Shown piece after piece: positions 11,849 to 22,002 of a stretch of DNA of 64,000 bases. The stretch is from Prorocentrum cordatum (taxonomy: Eukaryota > Sar > Dinophyceae > Prorocentrales > Prorocentraceae), in NCBI GenBank assembly GCA_963575745.1, contig CAUYUJ010013991.1, forward strand, positions 79,501 through 143,500, given 5' to 3'. A model generated the notes under the pieces. That model made no database searches, was not told the DNA's origin, and saw only the letters and a list, made by a program, of their open reading frames with translations. The stretch's first letter is position 1. Every line of letters begins with the position of its first letter. The position numbers were made by a program, and so were the translations under genes.

Positions 11849-12349
11849 GGCGCTCCTCGAGCGCAAGGTCAGGTCGCCGTCTCCGCCCGTGTCCTCTGCA
11901 GCGACCCCAGCAGCGCCGGTGGCCCTGCCCCGTGGATCATCGACGGGGCGGCGGCCCCCACCATCGTCCCGCCACTCTCCTGTCCCCTGTCCCCTGTCCA
12001 TCACAATTTCGACACGGGGATCCCAATATGTGCATCTCCTTCTGTGGCGTTTTATTCGATCGCTTCGAACACTCCGCCGGCCCATGTTGCATCGTTGTTG
12101 CCATCTGTCCGTGTGCTCGGGGGGATGGGGAAGTTCTTGAAACGTGGTAGTGCCCCCGAGCTGTCGTGTAAGGCTCGCGAGGAGGAAGAAGCCGCTGTGT
12201 AGATTAGATGAGGTGGAAGTTAGGAGGAGCAGCGAAGAGGAGCGAGGAGCGGGAGTGAGAGCGAACGCGACTCTAGTGGCCTGCGGGCCATCCCGCCACC
12301 GTGCCTGGGTTGAGGGTCAGGGGCCACTTGGATGCACGTTTAGCTCTCT

Positions 12350-12640
12350 CGGGACGCCTCTCGGGGGCTTATTGGAGGCAGGTTTGAAGCCTCTTGGGGC
12401 CTCTCGAGGGCCTCTTGAAGCGTCTTTTGGGCCTCTCGGGGAGCCTCTTGGGGGAGCCTTTTGGGGTCTCTTGAGATCCTCTTGGGGGCATGTCGGGTCT
12501 ATTTGGGTCTCTTGGTGGATGTTGGGAGACTCGAAGACAATGTGTTGGGAACTGCTCGACATGTACGTTCGGGCTCCTCCTCTTGGACCCCTCTTGGGCC
12601 TCTCTTGGGGGCCTCTTGGGCCGTCGTAGGGGCCTCTTTT
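12350..12640 (+). repeat. 21-bp-period CCTCTTGGG array (left duplicate)
   Basis: Degenerate GC-rich blocks of the form CCTCTTGGG / CCGTCTTGGGG alternate at 9-12 bp so that successive pairs add up to 21 bp. The translation shows a 7-residue period (GPLEASF, GPLGEPL), which reflects the 21-bp spacing and not a gene. It lies downstream of the lectin gene and is duplicated with it. Confidence 0.8.
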
Positions 12641-13006
12641 TTTTCCAATCAATCGACTGAGCGACAGCGTGACGAAGCGGGGCAGGTGGACCAGGTTTCC
12701 GGCGCTCTTGCGGCGCCCCCCTGGTCTCGGACGCTACCTCCGCAAAACGTGCCACGCAGCGAAGAAAGAAAATAGTCGAGGCGTCGCCAGGGAAGCTCAT
12801 TCACCCGGTTAACGACGATTCCCCCCAGAACACCAGTGGGCCAACGCCCTCTCTGGAGCTGGGGAGTGCCGACCCACCTCGACTTGGATTGGTGACCCTC
12901 CTCCTCTCTCCTTTCAGAAAGCCAAAATCCTTCACGCACTCAAGGAAACAGCTGCAGCGGTGCCGAATCGGGCGCGCCCTCAGCTCGGATACCACAAGCG
13001 CGAGAC

Positions 13007-15508
13007 TCAGAGGGACTGGAGATGCCTGCAGCCGGTGCTGGGCGTGCCAGCCGCGGCGTGGTCGTCCTCTCCGAGGAGCCCCCCGATTGCGAAGTTGGCC
13101 TTGTTCAGGCCCCGCACAAAGACGTTGAGGTACCTCGTTCCCAGCAGGGTGTGGCCATGTAACACCTTCACGCTGATCTGGTGGAACTTGCGCCATTTGG
13201 CCTTGCCACGCCCGACGTCCTCGGCGGCCCAGGTAAGGTCTGCCGCCCGGTGCCGCCGAGCCCACATGCCTGTGATGTTGATCTGCGTGAAGTACAGCTC
13301 CGCGCATCCGTCCCCAATGCGAGTCGCCATCGCCTGCATGAGGAACGCGGTCCTCAGTCCCACCCATCTCGGGATCCGGATGAGCGGGTGAACCCCGGGC
13401 TGGTAGAGGTCGAACCTCTGGCCGTACACGTTGACGAGGTGAGGGTCGCCGACGGCGGAGATGATGGAGTCCGAGGTGGGCGTCGGGTCGGGCGTCGGGC
13501 TGGGCGTCGGGCTGGACGTCGACGCGGTGGTTGGTATCTCGCAAACAGCCGAGTAATAATCTACATCGCCACGCTCGAACTGCCATTTCCCAGGCTCGTT
13601 GTAGATGTACGAAGAAGCAGGATTGAACATTGCCAGTTTGGGCTGGTCGGGTACGCCTGTGAATTGGGAAGTGCTGTGAGGGTTCGCATAGCTTGATGCT
13701 GTCCCATCGGTCCAATAGAATACCCCGCTGGTGAGATCCCAGTCTGGTTTGTAGCCCCCGATCCAACACATGATTGGGATTGAATCGTCGCACCCACCCG
13801 AGCACACTGCTGTGGCACAGAGATTTGCCACTATGTCGTTTTCGTCCTCATCGGCGATGCTGGCCAGGTGGCCACCGAGAGAGACGCAGTACTGTTCGGC
13901 CACATCCCAATCGCCGATATCGTTGATTACTTGGTAAGTCGTCGGCGCTGGCGTCGGTGCCGGGGTCGGCGCGGGCGCCGGCGCCGGTGTCGGTGCGGGG
14001 GTCGGCGCGGGCGTCGGCGCCGCGGTGGTCGGCATCTCGCAAACAGCCGAATAATAATCTACATCGCCACGCTCGAACTGCCATTTCCCAGGCTCGTTGT
14101 AGATGTACGAAGAAGCAGGATTGAACATTGCCGGTTTGGGCTGGTCGGGTACGCCTGTGAATTGGGAAGTGCTGTGAGGGTTCGCATAGCTTGATGCTGT
14201 CCCATCGGTCCAATAGAATACCCCGTTGGTGAGATCCCAGTCTGGTTTGTAGCCCCCGATCCAACACATGATTGGGATTGAATCGTCGCACCCGCCCGAG
14301 CACACTGCTGTGGCACAGAGATTTGCCACTATGTCGTTTTCGTCCTCATCGGCGATGCTGGCCAGGTGGCCACCGAGAGAGACGCAGTACTGTTCGGCCA
14401 CATCCCAATCGCCGATATCGTTGATTACTTGGTAAGTCGTCGGCGCTGGCGTCGGTGCCGGGGTCGGCGCGGGCGCCGGCGCCGGTGTCGGTGCGGGGGT
14501 CGGCGCGGGCGTCGGCGCCGCGGTGGTCGGTATCTCGCAAACAGCCGAGTAATAATCTACATCGCCACGCTCGAACTGCCATTTCCCAGGCTCGTTGTAG
14601 ATGTACGAAGAAGCAGGATTGAACATTGCCAGTTTGGGCTGGTCGGGTACGCCTGTGAATTGGGAAGTGCTGTGAGGGTTCGCATAGCTTGATGCTGTCC
14701 CATCGGTCCAATAGAATACACCGCTGGTGAGATCCCAGTCTGGTTTGTAGCCCCCGATCCAACACATGATTGGGATTGAATCGTCGCACCCACCCGAGCA
14801 CACTGCTGTGGCACAGAGATTTGCCACTATGTCGTTTTCGTCCTCATCGGCGATGCTGGCCAGGTGGCCACCGAGAGAGACGCAGTACTGTTCGGCCACA
14901 TCCCAATCGCCGATATCGTTGATTACTTGGTAAGTCGTCGGCGCTGGCGTCGGTGCCGGGGTCGGCGCGGGCGCCGGCGCCGGTGTCGGTGCGGGGGTCG
15001 GCGCGGGCGTCGGCGCCGCGGGTGGTCGGTATCTCGCAAACAGCCGAGTAATAATCTACATCGCCACGCTCGAACTGCCATTTTCCCAGGCTCGTTGTAG
15101 ATGTACGAAGAAGCAGGATTGAACATTGCCAGTTTGGGCTGGTCGGGTACGCCTGTGAATTGGGAAGTGCTGTGAGGGTTCGCATAGCTTGATGCTGTCC
15201 CATCGGTCCAATAGAATACACCGCTGGTGGATCCCACAGAGATTGTGGCACACCACTGCTGTGTCGTTTTCGCCCTCATCGGCGATGCTGGCCAGGTGGC
15301 CACCGAGAGAGACGCAGCACTGTTCGGCCACATCCCAATCGCCGATATCGTTGATTACTTGGTAAGTCGTCGGCGCTGGCGTCGGTGCCGGGGTCGGCGC
15401 GGGCGACCCGAGCTTCGGCTCCTCTTTCGGCTGGCTCGCCTGGCGATCCAGCTTCAGCCCGCCGCACGGGCCCAGGAGAGCGCAAAGCAGAGCGGCTCCC
15501 CGCATCAT
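13007..15508 (-). pseudogene. Secreted multi-C-type-lectin-like/GDPH protein, left copy (damaged)
   Basis: Transcribed leftwards. It starts at MMRGAALLCALLGPCGG (15508), a short hydrophobic signal peptide. Four C-type-lectin-like domains (about 120 aa each) follow in 498-bp units, joined by Pro-Ala-Thr linkers. Each has AEQYCVSLGGHLASI, CWIGGYKPDWDL, FYWTDGTASSY and DYYSAVCE. The C-terminal domain has GDPHLVNVYGQRFDLY and ends with GGLLGEDDH, a pattern typical of vWF-D-like modules. The first lectin domain is wrecked: a net 68-nt loss near 15230, a T insertion near 15081 and a G insertion near 15020. From 14899 to 13007 the frame is open (630 aa, three lectin domains plus the GDPH domain). 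The classical EPN/QPD sugar-binding triad is not visible, so ligand and calcium dependence are open. It may be a pseudogene or an allele with assembly errors. Confidence 0.75.
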
Positions 15509-16091
15509 GATTGGCCCGCGCGACAGTGCGGCGATAGGTACAATGGTATGTGTGTATGGGTGGGAGAAGTATGTGTGTGAGTACGTCTGAGTAGCTCCTC
15601 GAGCGCAAGGTCAGGTCGCCGTCTCCGCCCGTGTCCTCTGCAGCGACCCCAGCAGCGCCGGTGGCCCTGCCCCGTGGATCATCGACGGGGCGGCGGCCCC
15701 CACCATCGCCCCGCCGCTCTCCTGTCCCCTGTCCCCTGTCCATCACAGTTTCGACACGGGGATCCCAATATGTGCATCTCCTTCTGTGGCGTTTTATTCG
15801 ATCGCTTCGAACACTCCGCCGGCCCATGTTGCATCGTTGTTGCCATCTGTCCGTGTGCTCGGGGGGATGGGGAAGTTCTTGAAACGTGGTAGTGCCCCCG
15901 AGCTGTCGTGTAAGGCTCGCGAGGAGGAAGAAGCCGCTGTGTAGATTAGATGAGGTGGAAGTTAGGAGGAGCAGCGAAGAGGAGCGAGGAGCGGGAGTGA
16001 GAGCGAACGCGACTCTAGTGGCCTGCGGGCCATCCCGCCACCGTGCCTGGGTTGAGGGTCAGGGGCCACTTGGATGCACGTTTAGCTCTCT

Positions 16092-16382
16092 CGGGACGCC
16101 TCTCGGGGGCTTATTGGAGGCAGGTTTGAAGCCTCTTGGGGCCTCTCGAGGGCCTCTTGAAGCGTCTTTTGGGCCTCTCGGGGAGCCTCTTGGGGGAGCC
16201 TTTTGGGGTCTCTTGAGATCCTCTTGGGGGCATGTCGGGTCTATTTGGGTCTCTTGGTGGATGTTGGGAGACTCGAAGACAATGTGTTGGGAACTGCTCG
16301 ACATGTACGTTCGGGCTCCTCCTCTTGGACCCCTCTTGGGCCTCTCTTGGGGGCCTCTTGGGCCGTCGTAGGGGCCTCTTTT
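16092..16382 (+). repeat. 21-bp-period CCTCTTGGG array (right duplicate)
   Basis: Exact counterpart of the array at 12350-12640, shifted by 3742 bp. It lies between the two lectin genes, just downstream of the right one. Confidence 0.8.
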
Positions 16383-16748
16383 TTTTCCAATCAATCGACT
16401 GAGCGACAGCGTGACGAAGCGGGGCAGGTGGACCAGGTTTCCGGCGCTCTTGCGGCGCCCCCCTGGTCTCGGACGCTACCTCCGCAAAACGTGCCACGCA
16501 GCGAAGAAAGAAAATAGTCGAGGCGTCGCCAGGGAAGCTCATTCACCCGGTTAACGACGATTCCCCCCAGAACACCAGTGGGCCAACGCCCTCTCTGGAG
16601 CTGGGGAGTGCCGACCCACCTCGACTTGGATTGGTGACCCTCCTCCTCTCTCCTTTCAGAAAGCCAAAATCCTTCACGCACTCAAGGAAACAGCTGCAGC
16701 GGTGCCGAATCGGGCGCGCCCTCAGCTCGGATACCACAAGCGCGAGAC

Positions 16749-19315
16749 TCAGAGGGACTGGAGATGCCTGCAGCCGGTGCTGGGCGTGCCAGCCGCGGCG
16801 TGGTCGTCCTCTCCGAGGAGCCCCCCGATTGCGAAGTTGGCCTTGTTCAGGCCCCGCACAAAGACGTTGAGGTACCTCGTTCCCAGCAGGGTGTGGCCAT
16901 GTAACACCTTCACGCTGATCTGGTGGAACTTGCGCCTTTGGGCCTTGCCACGCCCGACGCCCTCGGCGGCCCAGGTAAGGTCTGCCGCCCGGTGCCGCCG
17001 AGCCCACATGCCTGTGATGTTGATCTGCGTGAAGTACAGCTCCGCGCATCCGTCCCCAATGCGAGTCGCCGTCGCCTGCATGAGGAACGCGGTCCTCCGT
17101 CCCACCCATCTCGGGATCCGGATGAGCGGGTGAACCCCGGGCTGGTAGAGGTCGAACCTCTGGCCGTACACGTTGACGAGGTGAGGGTCGCCGACGGCGG
17201 AGATGATGGGGTCCGAGGTGGGCGTCGGGTCGGGCGTCGGGCTGGGCGTCGGGCTGGACGTCGACGCGGTGGTTGGTATCTCGCAAACCGCCGAGTAATA
17301 ATCTATATCGCCACGCTCGAACTGCCATTTCCCAGACTCGTTGTAGATGTACGAAGAAGCAGGATTGAACATTGCCAGTTTGGGCTGGTCGGGTACGCCT
17401 GTGAATTGGGAAGTGCTGTGAGGGTTCGCATAGCTTGATGCTGTCCCATCGGTCCAATAGAATACCCCGCTGGTGAGATCCCAGTCTGGTTTGTAGCCCC
17501 CGATCCAACACATGATTGGGATTGAATCGTCGCACCCACCCGAGCACACTGCTGTGGCACAGAGATTTGCCACTATGTCGTTTTCGTCCTCATCGGCGAT
17601 GCTGGCCAGGTGGCCACCGAGAGAGACGCAGTACTGTTCGGCCACATCCCAATCGCCGATATCGTTGATTACTTGGTAAGTCGTCGGCGCTGGCGTCGGT
17701 GCCGGGGTCGGCGCGGGCGCCGGCGCCGGTGTCGGTGCGGGGGTCGGCGCGGGCGTCGGCGCCGCGGTGGTCGGTATCTCGCAAACAGCCGAGTAATAAT
17801 CTACATCGCCACGCTCGAACTGCCATTTTCCAGGCTCGTTGTAGATGTACGAAGAAGCAGGACTGAACATTGCCAGTTTGGGCTGGTCGGGTACGCCTGT
17901 GAATTGGGAAGTGCTGTGAGGGTTCGCATGGCTTGATGCTGTCCCATCGGTCCAATAGAATACCCCGCTGGTGAGATCCCAGTCTGGTTTGTAGCCCCCG
18001 ATCCAACACATGATTGGGATTGAATCGTCGCACCCGCCCGAGCACACTGCTGTGGCACAGAGATTTGCCACTATGTCGTTTTCGTCCTCATCGGCGATGC
18101 TGGCCAGGTGGCCACCGAGAGAGACGCAGTACTGTTCGGCCACATCCCAATCGCCGATATCGTTGATTACTTGGTAAGTCGTCGGCGCTGGCGTCGGTGC
18201 CGGGGTCGGCGCGGGCGCCGGCGCCGGTGTCGGTGCGGGGGTCGGCGCGGGCGTCGGCGCCGCGGTGGTCGGTATCTCGCAAACAGCCGAGTAATAATCT
18301 ACATCGCCACGCTCGAACTGCCATTTCCCAGGCTCGTTGTAGATGTACGAAGAAGCAGGATTGAACATTGCCAGTTTGGGCTGGTCGGGTACGCCTGTGA
18401 ATTGGGAAGTGCTGTGAGGGTTCGCATAGCTTGATGCTGTCCCATCGGTCCAATAGAATACCCCGCTGGTGAGATCCCAGTCTGGTTTGTAGCCCCCGAT
18501 CCAACACATGATTGGGATTGAATCGTCGCACCCACCCGAGCACACTGCTGTGGCACAGAGATTTGCCACTATGTCGTTTTCGTCCTCATCGGCGATGCTG
18601 GCCAGGTGGCCACCGAGAGAGACGCAGTACTGTTCGGCCACATCCCAATCGCCGATATCGTTGATTACTTGGTAAGTGGTCGGCGCTGGCGTCGGTGCCG
18701 GGGTCGGCGCGGGCGCCGGCGCCGGTGTCGGTGCGGGGGTCGGCGCGGGCGTCGGCGCCGCGGTGGTCGGTAGCTCGCAACAGCCGAGTAATAATCTACA
18801 TCGCCACGCTCGAACTGCCATTTCCCAGGCTCGTTGTAGATGTACGAAGAAGCAGGATTGAACATTGCCAGTTTGGGCTGGTCGGGTACGCCTGTGAATT
18901 GGGAAGTGCTGTGAGGGTTCGCATAGCTTGATGCTGTCCCATCGGTCCAATAGAATACCCCGCTGGTGAGATCCCAGTCTGGTTTGTAGCCCCCGATCCA
19001 ACACATGATTGGGATTGAATCGTCGCACCCACCCGAGCACACTGCTGTGGCACAGAGATTTGCCACTATGTCGTTTTCGTCCTCATCGGCGATGCTGGCC
19101 AGGTGGCCACCGAGAGAGACGCAGTACTGTTCGGCCACATCCCAATCGCCGATATCGTTGATTACTTGGTAAGTCGTCGGCGCTGGCGTCGGTGCCGGGG
19201 TCGGCGCGGGCGACCCGAGTTTCGGCTCCTCTTTCGGCTGGCTCGCCTGGCGATCCAGCTTCAGCCCGCCGCACGGGCCCAGGAGAGCGCAAAGCAGAGC
19301 GGCTCCCCGCATCAT
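16749..19315 (-). CDS. Secreted four-domain C-type-lectin-like/GDPH protein, right copy
   Basis: This is the better preserved of the two tandem copies. I place the start at the MMRGAALL methionine pair (19315), which begins the signal peptide; the frame stays open upstream to 19420. The order is signal peptide, QASQPKEEPKLGS, Pro-Ala-Thr linker, four lectin-like domains (about 19190-18790, 18690-18290, 18190-17790 and 17690-17280), a Thr/Ser/Pro linker, and the GDPHLVNVYGQRFDLY domain ending GGLLGEDDH at the stop (16749). A single missing A near 18780 (CGCAACAG where the other units have CGCAAACAG) shifts the frame between domains 1 and 2. From there 16749-18780 is fully open. The domain units are almost identical in DNA. 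The protein is probably secreted or on the cell surface; carbohydrate binding is inferred from the fold only. Confidence 0.78.
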
Positions 19316-19399
19316 GATTGGCCCGCACGACAGCGCGGCGATAGGTACAATGGTATATGTGTATGGGTGGGAGAAGTATGTGTATGAGTACGTCTGAGT

Positions 19400-20720
19400 A
19401 TGAGCAAGACTGAATATCAAAGGATCTGAGTGTTAATAAATCTGAGTATCAGTGGATCCGAATATGAGTGAACATGCATGAGAGTGAGTCAGAGTGTGAG
19501 TGACCTGTGTGTGACGAGTAGTTTGTGCATGAGGAACTCTGAGTATGAGCAAGTCTAACTAAGGACCAGCAATGACCAGAACCCCGTACATGGGATATGG
19601 GGAACGACAAACTACCTTAAATCTTCGGAAGATCTGGGAAACGCCATCAGGGCGGAACCCGAGCGGCGCCTCTGGAGCAGACCCTGGCGCGCTCCGCGCA
19701 CCAGGGACGCAGATCCAGAGCCGATCCAAGATATCTGCGCGAATGTCCGAAGTGCCAAAATCATAAATGTGATCAACATCGTGATTTATCACACGTGTCC
19801 GAACGCGTGCCATTGAGACGCGGATTTCCATGACAACATATGTTGAGCAATAATCGAACAGTTTGATGTTTCTGATCTCCCATGTGTATTACCTGAGGGC
19901 ATCCAACCCTTTCCAGCATATACGGGCGATGCGAGATATGATTGTGAGTCTGCGTGCTCCATTCGTCGTCGCTCTTCGGACCTCCAGAGGTGTCTCAACG
20001 CTTCTTTGGGTCCCCAGGGACATCGGGAAAAGAACTCTCGGGCACCTGCAACCTGCAGGCAGCCCCATTTCTTGTCAGACGCGCCTAATGCAGAAAGCGA
20101 GAGAGAGTGGCGTGACCGACTCCTCCAAATACCAACCTCCTTCACCCGAAGGTCCCCCCGTCGGGTGCGACCTGACCGACCCATTCTGTAGTCCGAGCCC
20201 CTCCGCGACGAACCACGCACCCTCTAGGCTCCCCTCCGTCCACCTGCCGACGTCTTGTCGGGTCGGACGAACGGGGCGGATAGCAAAACGGGGGGATGTT
20301 TTGGACGCCCGAACTGGGTACGGGAAAAAGTTGTGCAATGCCCAAAAACAAATGCTGTCCAAAACCGACAGCGGCCACTGTTGGGCAGGCGGCTTCATGT
20401 CTTCAGTGAACAACGTCCGCGGCGGCGCGGACAGCGAGTCTTATTCTTTCCGTACCCATCTCGATCGTCCCGAGGTGACGAATCGGCTCTGGTTTTCTGG
20501 CGCCTCCCGGCGCCGGCAGGTGCCAATGTATCTACCAAGGGGCCGGAACCAGCTGCACACAGCGGATGCCGCACCCGCCCCCTTTTCGTCCGACCCAGTC
20601 TTGGAGGGAGGTCCGGAAAGGGGGGCCGTCACGACAAGGGGCCGGTGGTTTGACGAGGGGTCGCTCAGACCGCCCCTGACCGAGAAGAAGCCAGGGCCTG
20701 GGCAGAATCGGACACGAGGG
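19400..20720. other. No recognisable gene
   Basis: The first 150 bp are rich in degenerate GAGTATGAGTG-like short repeats. The rest is unique sequence with short overlapping frames on both strands and no motif I recognise. Confidence 0.5.
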
Positions 20721-20726
20721 CGCCCG

Positions 20727-20822
20727 AGGAGGAGGAGGAGGAGGAGGAGGAGGAGGAGGAGGAGGAGGACGAGGAGGAGGAGGAGGAGAAGGAGGTGGAG
20801 GTGGAGGTGGAGGTGGAGGTAC
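20727..20822 (+). repeat. (GGA)n/(GGAGGT)n microsatellite
   Basis: GGA repeat changing to GGTGGA repeats at its right end. Confidence 0.9.
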
Positions 20823-21083
20823 TATCGGGCGCCGCGGCAGTTCCAGAGCGCGCCGGAGAGCTCGCCCTCAGAGCGTCCTGGAGCGTGCATCGAAGAACCA
20901 ACACAATCGTAAGCATTCAAACTTCCCGAGGTCCGCGTGGATCTCTTGACGCGGCGCTGGAGCCCCCCTGGCGGCGCCACCAGCGCCGCCCCCTGGCGCG
21001 CCCCGCGCACCAGGGAGGGAAGTCCAGCGCCGACCCAAGAAAACCGCGCGGAACTCCGAAAATTCTTGTTTATTCGGCTACAC

Positions 21084-21249
21084 GCAAGAGTGACCCTGGG
21101 TAAGAGTGACCTTTGGTGCGCGGCTTTCTGGGGGCCGCGCGGGGACCAAACACAAGCGCGCAGACGCCACTATCGCATCGCATCCGGCGATCGGGGGACC
21201 CCAACGGGCCCGCACCAAAGGTCACTCCGGCGAAGGGTCACTCTTACGC
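21084..21249. mobile_element. Foldback (MITE-like) element, copy 1
   Basis: About 165 bp with nested inverted repeats. The outer pair is AAGAGTGACCCT (21086-21097) and its complement (21234-21245). The inner pair is GTGACCTTTGGTGCG (about 21107-21120) and its complement (21211-21225). The centre holds GGGGGCCGCG and CTATCGCATC. A second copy with the same layout is at 24.63-24.80 kb. No transposase is present, so it would be non-autonomous. No clear target-site duplication is visible. Confidence 0.7.
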
Positions 21250-21712
21250 GTGACCGAACTCTGGCATTCTGCCTTCCTCGAGCTCTGGAGCGACTCCATC
21301 CAGGTCCTGGGCCCGCCCGCCTGACCCCGACCTGCCCGTCCGCGCCGTCTCCGACTCAATGCAGGTCTGGAGCGACTCAATCCAGGCATCAGGAGGCCAG
21401 GAGGATCCTGGCGGAGCCAAAATCGTTTTGGCAAAGATGGATCGCTGAAGAGTTCAGGGCGGCCGCGAACCTCGAGCTTCCTTGGCGCTGTCGCGCTGTG
21501 CTTGCCAGGCGGGACTGCTTTCGCGCGGCCACGGGTCCTGGCCCCGCCCCCTCTCCCTCCCCGCCCGCGCCGTCTCCGGCTTCGCCGGCTTGGCGGCCTT
21601 CGCGGGCCCCAGGGGAGGCTCGCCGCCCTTCCGGCCCGCCGCTGCGGAAGCCTCGGGGGAGGCGGGGGGCACGGGCACCGAGGAGCAGCAGGGAGGCCCC
21701 GCTCCCCCCGCC
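21250..21712. other. No recognisable gene
   Basis: GC-rich unique sequence. The frame that runs through it continues only into the microsatellite that follows. Confidence 0.45.
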
Positions 21713-21944
21713 TTGCTCCTCCTCCCTCTCCTGCTCCTGCTCCTCCTCCTCCTCCTCCTCCTCCTTCTCCTCCTCCTCCTCCTCCTCGTCCTCCTCCCCC
21801 TGCCCCTCCTCCTCCTCCTCCTCCGCCTCCTCCTCCTCCTCATCCTCCCCTCCTCCTCCTCCTCCTCCTCCTCCCCCTCCTCCTCCGCCTCCTCCTCCTC
21901 CTCCGCCTCCTCCTCCTCCTTCAGAGAAACAAAAAGAGAGAGAA

Positions 21945-21979
<35 letters not shown>

Positions 21980-22000
21980 AACAAAAAAAAGAGAGACAGA
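21713..22000 (+). repeat. (TCC)n tract followed by (GA)n tract
   Basis: About 210 bp of TCC-rich repeat (21713-21922) passes directly into about 75 bp of GA repeat with a few AAAC interruptions. This purine/pyrimidine strand switch sits at the left edge of satellite element A. Confidence 0.9.
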
Positions 22001-22002
22001 AC

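Larger units (their letters stand above)
11849..15591. repeat. Tandem segmental duplication, left copy (3.74 kb)
   Basis: The segment from GCTCCTCGAGCGCAAGG (about 11849) to the end of the gene's upstream region (about 15591) repeats immediately to the right, with a constant 3742-bp offset over the first part. Examples are 12144/15886, 12889/16631 and 12960/16702. The two copies are nearly identical even in non-coding parts, so the duplication is recent or homogenised. The junction at about 15592 joins CGTCTGAGTA to GCTCCTCGAGC. Confidence 0.95.
15592..19398. repeat. Tandem segmental duplication, right copy
   Basis: Second copy of the duplicated block. It is about 65 bp longer than the left copy because the left one lost sequence in its first lectin domain (net 68 nt near 15230). 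Similarity to the left copy stops just after CGTCTGAGTA at about 19398. Confidence 0.95.

Noticed and set aside
12144-12629. 161-codon frame (duplicated at 15886-16371) as a conserved gene
   Set aside because: The identity of the two copies comes from the segmental duplication, and the 7-residue periodicity is the 21-bp DNA repeat.
19559-20912. Frames of up to 349 codons as candidate genes
   Set aside because: No motif is present, frames overlap on both strands, and the longest ends in a (GGA)n tract that supplies its arginine-rich tail.
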